A stretch of 64,000 nt of DNA, from positions 310,001 through 374,000 of the forward strand of contig NZ_LBMJ01000001.1 in the NCBI RefSeq assembly GCF_001413925.1. The letters are read 5' to 3'. The notes under the pieces are model-generated. The model made no database searches. It saw nothing but the letters and a program-made list of their open reading frames with translations, and had not been told where the DNA came from. The stretch's first letter is position 1. The number at the start of each line of letters is the position of its first letter. Positions 42,407 through 52,155 of the stretch are shown piece by piece. Origin of the DNA: Nonlabens sp. YIK11. Lineage in GTDB: Bacteria; Bacteroidota; Bacteroidia; Flavobacteriales; Flavobacteriaceae. Made by a program: the position numbers and the translations under genes.

Positions 42407-45400
42407 ATGGCACATCAACCCACCACTTTTTATAGTGCAAGCGCAGGATCTGGAAAAACCTACACACTGGCGAGAGATTACCTGACGCTGCTATTTAAAA
42501 GCGCATTTCACAACGGCTACCGCGAGATCCTTGCGATCACTTTTACCAACAAGGCGGTGGCAGAAATGAAGCAGCGCATCCTGGAAAACCTGAACGAATT
42601 AACCAAACCTGAAATCCTTGAGGATCTCATTCCCATACGAGACCATATCAAGGCAGAAACTGGACTGGACAACGCCGGCATCATCAATAAGGCAACAAAA
42701 ATCGAGCAGAAACTGCTGCACGACTATGCGGCTTTTGACATTGTGACCATCGATAGTTTCAATCACAGGATCCTGCGCACCTTTGCGCGTGAGGTAGAAT
42801 TACCAGATGGCTTTGAAATCGAGCTGGACAGCAGCAGGTTGATTTCCAAAGCCATTCACAACCTACTGGCGAGAGCTGGAAAGGAAAAACAACTTACCGA
42901 TTTGCTGGTGGATTTCTCACTGTCAAAAATTGACGACGGCAAGAGTTGGGATATTGAGTACGACCTGCACAATATTGCCGGACTTATATTGAGTGAGTCC
43001 CATTACAACTATCTGGAACAACTCAAGGAAAAATCCATTGCAGACTTTCTGCAGCTGCGCACACAACTGCGGTCCAACATAAAAACTGCAGAAGCTGATC
43101 TTATCGCGAAAGCAAAGAAGCTTATTGATTATTACACCTCTAACGGGCTTACTCAAGATGATTTTACGGGAAAATCACGCGGCATCTACGGCTGGATTCA
43201 AAAGATCGCCACTGGAAATATCCCGGCAAATGGGCAACAAAAATATCTAGAAAAAGCCCTAACCGATTCTATTGCTGGTACCACGAGCGCTTCCAATCAA
43301 GCTACCATTGATGCCGTACAAAATGACTTGGTAGATTTGATAAAGACCTTCCAGCAAAACTCTGGAACTATTGCATTGCATCAAAATGCGCTGTCATCCA
43401 TCACCGCGCTATCATTGCTAAATGAGTTGATGCATGAAATTGACAGGATCAAACAAGAAGAGCAAATCGTTCCCATCTATGAATTTAACGGCATCCTTTC
43501 CAAACAGGTCAAGGACCAGCCGGCGCCATTTATATATGAGCGTTTGGGCGAGCGCTACCGGCATTACTTCATTGATGAATTTCAGGATACCAGCAAGATG
43601 CAATGGGAAAACCTGATGCCGTTGATTGAGAATCCGTTAGTGCAATTGCGTGATGATGGTACTAAAGGTAGCCTCATGCTGGTAGGTGATGCAAAACAGT
43701 CCATCTACCGCTGGCGTGGTGGCGATGCAGATCAGTTTTTGGGAATTTTGGGCAGTGGTCAATTATTCCTCCAGGAAAAACGCAACGAGACACTGGATAC
43801 CAACTGGCGCAGTTATGACACCATCATCAAGTTCAACAATCAGCTTTTTGAACATTATGGGAGCTATTTGAAGAGCGAATTGTATCAGGATTTATACCTC
43901 AATTACCTACATCAAGAGCCTAATCCAAAAATCGGCGGTTATGTGCAAATCGACTTTCTGGATAGCAATGGAAATCAAGATCTAGAGGACGATCCAGAAT
44001 TGAACAGCATCTATCCTATTCATGTAAAACGGCAGATTGACCAGGCTCTTGCCAGCGGTTTTGGACCCAGCGAGATCTGTGTTTTAGTAAGGAAAAAGAA
44101 ACAAGGTGATGAGATCGCGCGGTATCTGGTCCGTCAGGACATGAGCGTGGTTTCTGCAGATAGTTTGTTGGTCGCTGCATCGCCACGCGTACAGCTGCTC
44201 GTCCAGTTTATGCGCATGTGCCTCTATCCAGAACAGCAACAGCCGCGCTATGAATTTTTGCTGCACCATGCGATTTTGAAAGAGAAAACCCTGCTGCATC
44301 AGTTTATAAAAGAAAATCTTGATAAGGCCATTGATGAGTTGACCAAGACATTGTTAGAGGATGCAGATGATGTCTATCTCGCTTTCGCGAAAGCGCCCTT
44401 ATTTCAAGCCACAGAAAAAGCAGCGGCAGCATTGGGATTGTTTGAAGATCACGACATGAGGCTGCAGGCTTTCCTGGAACATGTTTTTGAATTTGGTACC
44501 GGCTATGACAAGACCGCATCCAGTTTTTTGGAATCATGGGAAAACAAACAAGGTAGCTTGAGCGTACCGGCGGCAGAAGATCCCAGCGCCATACAGATCA
44601 TGACGATCCACAAATCCAAGGGTTTGGAATTTCCTGTGGTGATCGTTCCCTATTGCGACGTCTTACTGGAAGAAATGCGAGACGCGACCGGTTGGATGCC
44701 TGTTGCTCCCGAAAATTATTCTGGATTTGAAAATTTATACATTTCCTTAAAAAAGGAATGCCTGCTCTATCCAGGACCTGCACCATTGATGTATAGCGAG
44801 CAACTAGCCAAGGCGCAAATGGATCAAATCAATACCTTATATGTAGCTTTTACAAGAGCTAAGGAGCAATTGTACATAAGCTGTTTTGAGAACCCGAAGG
44901 AAAAGAATAATTATAGTAAAGTACTGATGGAGTTTGTGGAGAAATCCAACTGGACGCTACAGCAGCAAACCGATTTTAAATCGGCTAATCATGGGAATCC
45001 AGTTAGAGTTTCAAAGCCTAAAGAAACTACGGCCAGTATTCTTATGGATGACTACTTTGTCAGCTCCAGAACAAAACGCATCGATATTGCTACCAGAAAA
45101 GGAATGTTATGGGCAAGCGACGCCATTCAAGCTATTGATGCTGGTACCCAACTGCATGATTACCTGTCTATGATTCAAAATGTTGAGGATTTGGATAAAG
45201 TCAAAATAGCTATTGACCTAGATCGTTCCCTAGATGACAACGCTGGTAAAAGCTTATTTGAAAAGATCCAGCAAATTGTAAATCTGCCAGAGATTGCTCA
45301 GTATTATCTACCGAATGTCGAGGCTATCAATGAAAGAGCAATTTTGAGCAACACTGGTAGCACATCTATCCCAGACCGCCTTGTCTTTGAAGATAAATAC

Positions 45401-45553
45401 GTCACCGTGATGGATTACAAAACCGGCGCAGAAAATCCCAAACATATTACCCAAGTAAATCGATATGCAGATTTGTTATCTCAAATGGGTTATCACATCA
45501 AGGAAAAGATATTGATCTATACAGACGATCTCCATATCGTACAATGGGACTAG
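42407..45553 (+). CDS. UvrD-type helicase-nuclease (AddA/RecB-like)
   Basis: 1048 residues from MAHQPTTFYSASAGSGKT; the longer frame from 42386 covers the promoter box. UvrD/RecB helicase motifs: Walker A SAGSGKTYTLARDYL, VTIDSFNHRIL, motif II FIDEFQDTS, VGDAKQSIYRWRGGD, IMTIHKSKGLEFPVV and YVAFTRAKEQLYI; the C-terminus has the RecB-family nuclease motif VMDYKTG. With the AddB-like gene at 48364 it should form the end-resection complex of double-strand break repair, though kbl and ompA lie between. Palindrome copy at 44380 is read as AFAKA. Confidence 0.9.
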   Translation: MAHQPTTFYSASAGSGKTYTLARDYLTLLFKSAFHNGYREILAITFTNKAVAEMKQRILENLNELTKPEILEDLIPIRDHIKAETGLDNAGIINKATKIEQKLLHDYAAFDIVTIDSFNHRILRTFAREVELPDGFEIELDSSRLISKAIHNLLARAGKEKQLTDLLVDFSLSKIDDGKSWDIEYDLHNIAGLILSESHYNYLEQLKEKSIADFLQLRTQLRSNIKTAEADLIAKAKKLIDYYTSNGLTQDDFTGKSRGIYGWIQKIATGNIPANGQQKYLEKALTDSIAGTTSASNQATIDAVQNDLVDLIKTFQQNSGTIALHQNALSSITALSLLNELMHEIDRIKQEEQIVPIYEFNGILSKQVKDQPAPFIYERLGERYRHYFIDEFQDTSKMQWENLMPLIENPLVQLRDDGTKGSLMLVGDAKQSIYRWRGGDADQFLGILGSGQLFLQEKRNETLDTNWRSYDTIIKFNNQLFEHYGSYLKSELYQDLYLNYLHQEPNPKIGGYVQIDFLDSNGNQDLEDDPELNSIYPIHVKRQIDQALASGFGPSEICVLVRKKKQGDEIARYLVRQDMSVVSADSLLVAASPRVQLLVQFMRMCLYPEQQQPRYEFLLHHAILKEKTLLHQFIKENLDKAIDELTKTLLEDADDVYLAFAKAPLFQATEKAAAALGLFEDHDMRLQAFLEHVFEFGTGYDKTASSFLESWENKQGSLSVPAAEDPSAIQIMTIHKSKGLEFPVVIVPYCDVLLEEMRDATGWMPVAPENYSGFENLYISLKKECLLYPGPAPLMYSEQLAKAQMDQINTLYVAFTRAKEQLYISCFENPKEKNNYSKVLMEFVEKSNWTLQQQTDFKSANHGNPVRVSKPKETTASILMDDYFVSSRTKRIDIATRKGMLWASDAIQAIDAGTQLHDYLSMIQNVEDLDKVKIAIDLDRSLDDNAGKSLFEKIQQIVNLPEIAQYYLPNVEAINERAILSNTGSTSIPDRLVFEDKYVTVMDYKTGAENPKHITQVNRYADLLSQMGYHIKEKILIYTDDLHIVQWD
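44380..44395. repeat. Dispersed palindrome, exact copy (in AddA-like gene)
   Basis: CGCTTTCGCGAAAGCG read as LAFAKAP. A decayed half copy (TATCGCGAAAGCAA) lies near 43103 in the same gene. Confidence 0.95.
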
Positions 45554-45568
45554 ATCCTACAGAGTTCT

Positions 45569-45576
45569 TACCTTTG
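45569..45576 (+). promoter_or_regulatory. kbl promoter -7 element
   Basis: TACCTTTG (TAnnTTTG), 19 nt before the kbl ATG. Confidence 0.4.
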
Positions 45577-45595
45577 TGTAAAACGAAAACACACT

Positions 45596-46795
45596 ATGTA
45601 CGGAGCAATAGGAGAATATCTCAAAAAGGAACTGGAAGAAATAAAAGATGCTGGACTTTATAAAAAGGAACGCATCATAACATCTGCCCAAGATGCTGTA
45701 ATTACCTTAGATGATGGTAGCGAGGTTATAAATTTTTGTGCCAATAATTATTTGGGCTTAAGCTCACATCCAGAAGTGATCCAGGCTGCAAAAGACACGT
45801 TGGATTCTCATGGTTTTGGTATGAGCTCCGTTCGTTTCATATGTGGAACTCAAGACATCCATAAAGAATTGGAACAAAAGCTTGCGGAATTCTATGGAAT
45901 GGAAGACACCATTTTATATGCTGCATGTTTTGATGCCAACGGTGGAGTTTTTGAACCATTGCTGGGTAAAGAGGACGCCATTATATCAGATTCATTAAAT
46001 CACGCTTCCATTATTGATGGCGTTCGTTTGTGTAAAGCGATGCGCTACAGGTACGCCAGCGCAGATATGGCGGACTTAGAAAAGCAGCTCCAACAAGCGA
46101 ATGAAGATGGCGCAAGACATAAAATTATTGTTACCGATGGTGTCTTTTCCATGGATGGGGTTTTAGCTCCGTTAGATAAAATATGCGACCTAGCCGATAA
46201 ATATGACGCTTTGGTCATGGTAGATGAATGCCACGCTGCTGGATTTCTAGGCGATACAGGCCGAGGTTCTTTGGAGGCGAAAGGCGTTTTGGAACGTATA
46301 GATATCGTTACAGGAACTTTAGGTAAAGCTTTAGGTGGAGCCATGGGCGGTTACACATGTGCCAAAAAAGAAGTCATCGAAATATTGCGTCAGCGTTCTA
46401 GGCCTTATTTGTTTTCTAATTCGTTAGCACCGTCTATTGTTGGTGCATCCATCAAAGCGCTGGAGTTGATTGACACCAGCACAGATCTTATAGAGAAGGT
46501 TCAATCAAATACAGCTTACTTTAAAAAAGGAATGCAGGAACTTGGCTTTGATATTATAGATGGAGAAAGTGCCATTGTCCCTGTAATGTTGTACGATGCT
46601 AAACTATCACAGCAAATGGCAGATATGCTTCTAGAGGAAGGTATTTATGTAATAGGTTTCTTCTTTCCTGTAGTTCCGAAGGGTAAAGCACGTATACGAG
46701 TGCAGTTGAGTGCAGCACATTCGCAAAAACATTTAGATAAAGCTATCAAAGCATTTAAAAACGTGGGTGAATCCTTAGGAATTATCAAAAATTAA
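45596..46795 (+). CDS. kbl: Glycine C-acetyltransferase (2-amino-3-ketobutyrate CoA ligase)
   Basis: 399 residues, alpha-oxoamine synthase family, PLP lysine K244 in [29 protein letters not shown] binds the cofactor ring. Threonine degradation: 2-amino-3-ketobutyrate plus CoA to glycine plus acetyl-CoA. The threonine dehydrogenase partner (tdh) is not adjacent. The close relatives BioF and serine palmitoyltransferase are less likely given the start [16 protein letters not shown]. Confidence 0.92.
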   Translation: MYGAIGEYLKKELEEIKDAGLYKKERIITSAQDAVITLDDGSEVINFCANNYLGLSSHPEVIQAAKDTLDSHGFGMSSVRFICGTQDIHKELEQKLAEFYGMEDTILYAACFDANGGVFEPLLGKEDAIISDSLNHASIIDGVRLCKAMRYRYASADMADLEKQLQQANEDGARHKIIVTDGVFSMDGVLAPLDKICDLADKYDALVMVDECHAAGFLGDTGRGSLEAKGVLERIDIVTGTLGKALGGAMGGYTCAKKEVIEILRQRSRPYLFSNSLAPSIVGASIKALELIDTSTDLIEKVQSNTAYFKKGMQELGFDIIDGESAIVPVMLYDAKLSQQMADMLLEEGIYVIGFFFPVVPKGKARIRVQLSAAHSQKHLDKAIKAFKNVGESLGIIKN

Positions 46796-46847
46796 CATTT
46801 AATTCAGCACATACTTGCGGTATTAGGATAATTTTATTGTTTAAGCC

Positions 46848-46877
46848 TTGTAAATGACAGGGAACGAATTAATTTTG
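46848..46877 (+). promoter_or_regulatory. ompA-like gene promoter (-33 TTG and -7 TAATTTTG)
   Basis: TTG at 46848-46850, 19-nt spacer, TAATTTTG at 46870-46877: the full Bacteroidota promoter layout. Predicted start near 46882, leaving a leader of about 23 nt before ATG 46905. Confidence 0.65.
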
Positions 46878-46904
46878 CGTCGTTGTAAATCTAAAAAACC
46901 CAAC

Positions 46905-48269
46905 ATGAAAAACTTTATTAAACTCTTTTTTGCCAGCGCTTTGCTTTTGTCTGCATCGTTGGTTCAAGCTCAAGACGAGACCAACCGTTGGTCTGTCGCA
47001 TTAGGTGTGAATGCCATTGATCTATATCCAGTTGGTGAAGAAGACCAAGGATTAGGAGGCTATTTTGACGAATTTTTTAACACCAATCATTATAACTTTG
47101 TTACAGCACCTAGTCGTGTAGAAGTAGGCTACTATGTTGGTGACGGGATAGTTACCACTTTGGCAGGATCGGTAAACACAATAGATCAAGTAGGTGATAT
47201 GAATGTTCCAGATGACACCTACGTAAGTATTGATGGTGGGTTGAGATATAACCTTAGAGAGATCTACAACGGTAGCGATCTTTTTAATCCCTATTTAGGT
47301 ATCGGTGGATCTTATCAATTTGTTGATGATCTTTCTTTCGGAACTTTCAATGGTACTTTTGGATTTGATATTAAAGTTGCACAAAATTTATATGCAAATA
47401 TTCAAACAACTTATAAGCATGCATTTGAAGATGACAATCCTAAACATTTCCAACATTTTGTCGGATTGAAATTTGCTTGGGGCGCTGTGGATACTGACGG
47501 TGATGGAATTCCAGATAGCCAAGATGAATGCCCAGAAACTCCGGGTTTAGAGCAATTCAACGGTTGTCCAGACTCTGATAATGATGGTATCAAAGACAGT
47601 GAAGATGAGTGTCCATATGTATTTGGTCCAGCTGAAACTAACGGTTGTCCTGATTCTGATGGTGACTCTGTTCTTGACAAAGATGACAAATGTCCAGAAA
47701 CTCCTGGTTTAGTTGCTTTAATGGGTTGTCCTGACTCTGACGGTGATGGAATAGCTGATGGTGATGATGAGTGTCCAAATGAAGCTGGTCTTGCCAAATT
47801 CAACGGCTGTCCTGACTCTGATGGTGATGGAATCTCTGACAAAGATGATAAATGTCCTAACGAAGCTGGTATAGCTGAACTTCAAGGATGTCCACGTCCA
47901 GCAGTACCAACTGTAAAAGAGCAAGAGCAATTGAACGCATATGCTAAAACGATCTTGTTCGAATTGAACAAATCTGATATTCAAGCGCAATCTGCTCAAA
48001 CTTTATCTGATATCATCGATATCTTGAAAAAGTATCCAGAAGCTGAATTCTCTATCGATGGTCACACAGATAGCCAAGGTTCTGAAGCTTACAACCAGAA
48101 GCTTTCTGAAGAAAGAGCTAATTCTGTACTTAGATACCTAGTAAATGGTGGTATTGATCCAGATAGATTGTCTGCAGAAGGTTTTGGTGAGTCTAAGCCT
48201 ATCGCAACTAACAGCACTGCAGCTGGAAGACAACAAAACAGACGTACTGAAATCAACTTGAAAAAGTAA
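46905..48269 (+). CDS. OmpA-family outer-membrane protein with thrombospondin type-3 repeats
   Basis: 454 residues from ATG 46905; the longer frame from 46854 overlaps the promoter and hides the signal peptide ([19 protein letters not shown], cut after AQ). N-terminal beta-barrel (about 25-190), five 27-residue thrombospondin type-3 calcium-binding repeats (DxDGDGIxDxxDxCP...GCP) and a C-terminal peptidoglycan-binding OmpA domain ([30 protein letters not shown]). Anchors the outer membrane to the wall. Separate promoter and terminator mark it as its own strongly expressed unit. Confidence 0.95.
   Translation: MKNFIKLFFASALLLSASLVQAQDETNRWSVALGVNAIDLYPVGEEDQGLGGYFDEFFNTNHYNFVTAPSRVEVGYYVGDGIVTTLAGSVNTIDQVGDMNVPDDTYVSIDGGLRYNLREIYNGSDLFNPYLGIGGSYQFVDDLSFGTFNGTFGFDIKVAQNLYANIQTTYKHAFEDDNPKHFQHFVGLKFAWGAVDTDGDGIPDSQDECPETPGLEQFNGCPDSDNDGIKDSEDECPYVFGPAETNGCPDSDGDSVLDKDDKCPETPGLVALMGCPDSDGDGIADGDDECPNEAGLAKFNGCPDSDGDGISDKDDKCPNEAGIAELQGCPRPAVPTVKEQEQLNAYAKTILFELNKSDIQAQSAQTLSDIIDILKKYPEAEFSIDGHTDSQGSEAYNQKLSEERANSVLRYLVNGGIDPDRLSAEGFGESKPIATNSTAAGRQQNRRTEINLKK
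47490..47894 (+). repeat. Five tandem 81-nt thrombospondin type-3 repeats
   Basis: Five units of 27 codons in the OmpA gene, each with an Asp-rich calcium loop (D-x-D-x-D-x-x-x-D) and the paired cysteines ECP/KCP and GCP. Copy number may vary between strains. Confidence 0.9.
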
Positions 48270-48300
48270 TTTTTAAGAAGATTTAAGTATCTTAAAATAG

Positions 48301-48330
48301 AAACGCCATCTCCACAGATGGCGTTTTTTT
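48301..48330 (+). terminator. Terminator of the OmpA-family gene
   Basis: AACGCCATCT / AGATGGCGTT, 4-nt loop, then TTTTTTT. Confidence 0.92.
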
Positions 48331-48363
48331 ATGCCTTATTTTTAGATAGTGTAAAAATCTTTC

Positions 48364-51102
48364 ATGCAGGAAACTTTCATTAGTACCATTCTAGACAGTC
48401 TAGCCAGCAAAGGGTTTGATCTAAAGACGATTCAATACATTGTTCCCAGTCGCAGGGTAGGATTATTTCTTAATAAAGAAATAGCAAGCAGGCATGAGGT
48501 GCCTATTTTGGCTCCCATAACGTTGAGTATAGAAGATTATATTCAACAACTTTCAGGGTTGAACATACTGTCAGACCTAGATATACTTCCCTTTTTTTAT
48601 CAAGCTTATTGCAATGTAGAGCCAGAGGATCACAGAGACAGCTTTGACGCATTTATAGGTTGGGCGCCTACCATTCTAAAAGATTTCAATGAAGTGGATC
48701 GATACCTTGTTGATCCACAACAATTCTTTGGATACCTGGGCAATTTCAAGGCCTTGGATACAGATCGCCATTGGTCGCTGGATGCTAATCCTACCCAAAT
48801 GGTCACCCAATACCTTGATTTTTGGAAAAAACTCTATCGCTATTATGAATCCCTACGTGATGTTTTGCAACAAAACCAAGTCGCCTATCAAGGAATGGCA
48901 TATAGGTTCGCTTTCGCGAAAGCGAAATCTTCATCCACATCCAACCATACATACAATCCTATCGTTTTTTTAGGTCTCAACGCATTAAATACTGCCGAAT
49001 CTGAAATCATCCAGAAGCTTCTGGAACAAGATCAAGCGATGATATATTGGGATACCGACCATTATTTTTTGGAAAACAAGTTTCATGAAGCTGGCAAATT
49101 TATAAGGAGTCATCAGACAAATTGGAACTATTACAAGAATCGAGAGCTTGAGATTATAGGGTCTTGCTATAGGGATTCTAAAAGTATCGAGATTATTAGT
49201 GCTACGGGAAACCTAGGGATGGTTCAGGCAGCGAGAAAATACCTCTCGCAGTTAGAATCTAGCGAATTACTCGACACTGCCGTGATCCTGGCAGATGAAC
49301 AGTTGCTGCTGCCACTACTAAGCGCTTTGCCCGATAATGTGGATGCCTTCAATGTCACCATGGGATTGAGTCTGGACCAGCTGCCTATAAGCTCATTTTT
49401 TACCGATCTTTTTAAGCTCCACAAAGAAGCTACGGATGGAATTTTCTATTACAAAAATCTAACGAGTCTTTTGGAGTCTTCCTTTGCTAACCTTGTAGCA
49501 CCTGCACAGTCAGTTAAGGCGCTTCAAAAGATCAGAGAGTATAATCTTATTCAAGTACAGAAAACCGATTTTGAAAAAGAGGAATATCCGTTCATCAACA
49601 AGATCCTTGTAGAACTTGAACAACCTAAACAAATTCTAGATCTCACCAATGACATATTGGTTGAGTTGAAAAAGGTACTCACCAAAACCGAAAATAGCAG
49701 GCTCGAGCTAGAGCAATTATTAGGAATGGTTGAAGTGGTCGACGAGCTAAAAGATCTAGTGCGTAATAATTCTGGAATCAATGATCTGCGAACCTATCTG
49801 TATTTGTTACAACAACTATTGCCACTTAAAAAACTGGATTTTATAGGAGAACCCGTTCAAGGATTACAGATTATGGGTCTGCTGGAAACACGAGCTCTTG
49901 ATTACAAGAATATATTGATGCTATCAGTAAATGAGGGAACGCTACCGGCAGGCAAGTCCTTTGGTTCTTACATACCTCATGAAATGAAAAGGGCTTTTGA
50001 CCTGCCTACCTATACTGAAAAAGATAGTGTCTATGCCTACCACTTTTACCGTCTATTACACCGCTGCGATAATGCAACGTTTATCTATAATGCAGAGTCT
50101 GACAATTTAGGTGGTGGTGAGAAAAGCAGATTCCTGCTACAGCTGGAGCGTGATGAGAACACGCATCACCAGGTAACACACACGAATTACTTTCATAAAG
50201 TAAATGCAATTAATAAGGAACTGCTGGAAATCATCAAAGAACCTATTTATTTTGAACGACTTAAAGAAATAGCCTCAAAGGGATTCTCACCATCTGCATT
50301 AACCAGCTATGTACGTAATCCCATAGATTTCTTCTCTAACAAGATTCTTAGGATTTCAGACCTGGAAGATGTGGAAGAAGACATCGCTCTCAACACCATG
50401 GGATCCATCATACATGAGGCACTGGATAAATTGTATCAGCCTTATCAGAATCAAATTTTAGTTCTTGAGGATTTCAAAAAAATAGAAAGTCAAATCAAGA
50501 CCGAGCTGGATCTGGCCTATAAAGGATGTTATAATTCTACATCCAATCCTTTGGGTAAAAACAAGATCATTTATGAGGTATCGCACCACTACATCAAAAA
50601 AATGATTGCTCTGGATAAAACAACGGTAGAGAAATCCAGCGAATTTGTCATCAAGAGCGTGGAGCAGGATCTCTCAACAACAATAGAATTACCAGAAATA
50701 GGCCTCGTAACACTGCATGGTAAAGTTGATCGAGTGGACATGATTGATGGCGTTCTTAGAATCATAGATTATAAAACCGGCAGCGTTTCAAAAGGCAACG
50801 TTGGTATTGAAGAAGACGGTTATGAAGTCATGATCCAGGATTATGAAAAATCCAAGGCATTTCAAGTATTGATGTATGCCTATCTGTACGCAAAAAATCA
50901 TCCTGTAGATACCTTGCAGGCTGGAATCATAAGCTTCAAAAACTTTGGCGAAGGTTTTATTCCGTTTGGGATAAAAAACGGTCGCAGCTATCAGCCTCAA
51001 GAAATTGACCAGAACATTTTAGACCAGTTTGAAAAACAACTCATTGCCTTGATCAAAGAGTTATTTGACCCTACAACACCTTTAACTGAGAAAGAAGTAT
51101 GA
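48364..51102 (+). CDS. PD-(D/E)XK nuclease family protein (AddB-like)
   Basis: 912 residues. N-terminal helicase-like region without a functional Walker A (VPSRRVGLFLNKEI instead of GxxGxGK(T/S)); C-terminal RecB-type nuclease with GSIIHEALDKLY, RIIDYKTGS and FQVLMYAYLYA. The iron-sulfur cysteines of AddB are not seen. It is likely the partner of the 42407 helicase-nuclease in double-strand break resection. Palindrome copy (48909) is read as RFAFAKAKS. Its last bases overlap the next gene start (ATGA). Confidence 0.87.
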   Translation: MQETFISTILDSLASKGFDLKTIQYIVPSRRVGLFLNKEIASRHEVPILAPITLSIEDYIQQLSGLNILSDLDILPFFYQAYCNVEPEDHRDSFDAFIGWAPTILKDFNEVDRYLVDPQQFFGYLGNFKALDTDRHWSLDANPTQMVTQYLDFWKKLYRYYESLRDVLQQNQVAYQGMAYRFAFAKAKSSSTSNHTYNPIVFLGLNALNTAESEIIQKLLEQDQAMIYWDTDHYFLENKFHEAGKFIRSHQTNWNYYKNRELEIIGSCYRDSKSIEIISATGNLGMVQAARKYLSQLESSELLDTAVILADEQLLLPLLSALPDNVDAFNVTMGLSLDQLPISSFFTDLFKLHKEATDGIFYYKNLTSLLESSFANLVAPAQSVKALQKIREYNLIQVQKTDFEKEEYPFINKILVELEQPKQILDLTNDILVELKKVLTKTENSRLELEQLLGMVEVVDELKDLVRNNSGINDLRTYLYLLQQLLPLKKLDFIGEPVQGLQIMGLLETRALDYKNILMLSVNEGTLPAGKSFGSYIPHEMKRAFDLPTYTEKDSVYAYHFYRLLHRCDNATFIYNAESDNLGGGEKSRFLLQLERDENTHHQVTHTNYFHKVNAINKELLEIIKEPIYFERLKEIASKGFSPSALTSYVRNPIDFFSNKILRISDLEDVEEDIALNTMGSIIHEALDKLYQPYQNQILVLEDFKKIESQIKTELDLAYKGCYNSTSNPLGKNKIIYEVSHHYIKKMIALDKTTVEKSSEFVIKSVEQDLSTTIELPEIGLVTLHGKVDRVDMIDGVLRIIDYKTGSVSKGNVGIEEDGYEVMIQDYEKSKAFQVLMYAYLYAKNHPVDTLQAGIISFKNFGEGFIPFGIKNGRSYQPQEIDQNILDQFEKQLIALIKELFDPTTPLTEKEV
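48909..48924. repeat. Dispersed palindrome, exact copy (in AddB-like gene)
   Basis: CGCTTTCGCGAAAGCG read as AFAKA. Confidence 0.95.
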
Positions 51103-51932
51103 AAAAGGATAACATCCAGATAGCATCAGAGAACGGCAAAGTAATTCTTCTAGATTATGAGTATAAAGACCAAGGCACCGACTTACCTGTAGTCATTTTT
51201 TGTCATGGGTTGAAAGGCTTTAAAGATTGGGGCGCATGGGATTTAATGGGTTCCGCTTTCGCGAAAGCGAACTTCCTATTCATCAAATTTAACTTCTCTC
51301 ATAATGGCGGTACTCCTGAACAGCCCATCGATTTTCCAGATCTAGAAGCTTTTGGAAACAATAATTACAGCCTGGAGCTGAGAGATCTGCAAAGTGTGCT
51401 GGACTGGTTAGAAACATCTGATTTACCGATAGATCGTAATGAAATCAATCTTATAGGTCATTCCAGAGCTGGTGGGATCACGACGATTTCGGCGTCCAAA
51501 GACGACCGCATCAAACGTCTGGTGACACTTGCTGGTGTGGCAGATTATGAAGAGCGATTTCCAAAAGACGACGAGCTAGAAAAATGGGAGCAGGACGGCG
51601 TTTATTATGTAAAAAACGGACGTACCCATCAAGATATGCCTTTCAATTACCAGCTTTATACAGATTTTAAACAAAATGAGAAGGAACTACATATTCTGGA
51701 TGCCGCCTCACGTTTGAGCATACCACACTTAATCGTGCATGGAACGCAGGATCCAACTGTAAACGTCAACGATGCCTATCGTTTGCGAGATAGAAGCAGA
51801 CATGCTCAACTAAGTTTGATACGAGGTGCAGACCACGTTTTTGGAGCGTCCCATCCATGGGAACAAGATTTGATGCCTAAAGACTTGAGACAAGTCGTGC
51901 AATGCACCATCAATTTTTTAAGGAGTAATTGA
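51099..51932 (+). CDS. Alpha/beta hydrolase
   Basis: 277 residues. Nucleophile serine in IGHSRAGGI, acid in HGTQDPTV, histidine in GADHVFGAS: a complete Ser-Asp-His triad. FCHGLKGFKDWGAWD forms the oxyanion region. Cytosolic; substrate unknown. Coupled by ATGA overlap to the AddB-like gene. Palindrome copy at 51254 is read as SAFAKANF. Confidence 0.87.
   Translation: MKKDNIQIASENGKVILLDYEYKDQGTDLPVVIFCHGLKGFKDWGAWDLMGSAFAKANFLFIKFNFSHNGGTPEQPIDFPDLEAFGNNNYSLELRDLQSVLDWLETSDLPIDRNEINLIGHSRAGGITTISASKDDRIKRLVTLAGVADYEERFPKDDELEKWEQDGVYYVKNGRTHQDMPFNYQLYTDFKQNEKELHILDAASRLSIPHLIVHGTQDPTVNVNDAYRLRDRSRHAQLSLIRGADHVFGASHPWEQDLMPKDLRQVVQCTINFLRSN
51254..51269. repeat. Dispersed palindrome, exact copy (in hydrolase gene)
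   Basis: CGCTTTCGCGAAAGCG read as AFAKA. Confidence 0.95.
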
Positions 51933-51969
51933 TCTTTACAAACAAAGAAGCTCTCTAGCCTTAACAAAA

Positions 51970-52000
51970 AACGCAACCCTAAAAGGTTGCGTTTTGTTTT
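51970..52000. terminator. Bidirectional terminator between the hydrolase gene and tRNA-Ala
   Basis: AACGCAACC / GGTTGCGTT around CTAAAA, T-rich on both sides; ends the hydrolase transcript and the leftward tRNA. Confidence 0.88.
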
Positions 52001-52004
52001 TCTG

Positions 52005-52078
52005 TGGAGAATACCGGATTCGAACCGGTCACCTCTTGCCTGCCAGGCAAGCGCTCTAGCCAAATGAGCTAATCCCCC
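52005..52078 (-). tRNA. tRNA-Ala (GGC anticodon)
   Basis: On the minus strand: acceptor GGGGGAT / ATTCTCC (with two G-U pairs), D-arm GCTCATTTGGCTAGAGC, anticodon stem CTTGC / GCAAG with loop CTGGCAG (anticodon GGC), T-arm CCGGTTCGAATCCGG, discriminator A. The CCA end is not encoded. The anticodon gives alanine. Confidence 0.95.
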
Positions 52079-52143
52079 AAAATTTAGACGGCAAATATAC
52101 ACTTTCCCATCATTTCATAACGATAAATCAAATTCATAACTGC

Positions 52144-52151
52144 TAAGTTTG
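52144..52151 (+). promoter_or_regulatory. Promoter -7 element abutting the MATE start
   Basis: TAAGTTTG (TAnnTTTG), 4 nt before the GTG at 52156. Confidence 0.4.
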
Positions 52152-52155
52152 CAAC

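Noticed and set aside
43095..43115. Another possible copy of the palindrome in the AddA-like gene
   Set aside because: Only the right half (TCGCGAAAGC) matches; the left arm is lost, so it is not counted.
47490..47894. CRISPR-like array in the tandem 81-nt units
   Set aside because: Units are in-frame protein repeats with no unique spacers and no cas genes nearby.
47411..47999. Long minus-strand open frames opposite the OmpA gene
   Set aside because: Created by the Asp/Gly/Ser-rich repeat codons of the thrombospondin repeats read backwards; no signal or start support.
52005..52078. tRNA-Gly assignment because of the GCC-rich anticodon arm
   Set aside because: The seven-base loop is CTGGCAG, so the anticodon is GGC (alanine), and the acceptor and T-arm fold correctly around it.
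51806..52102. Minus-strand open frame over the tRNA-Ala
   Set aside because: It reads through the tRNA and the terminator hairpin and overlaps the hydrolase gene; a shadow frame.
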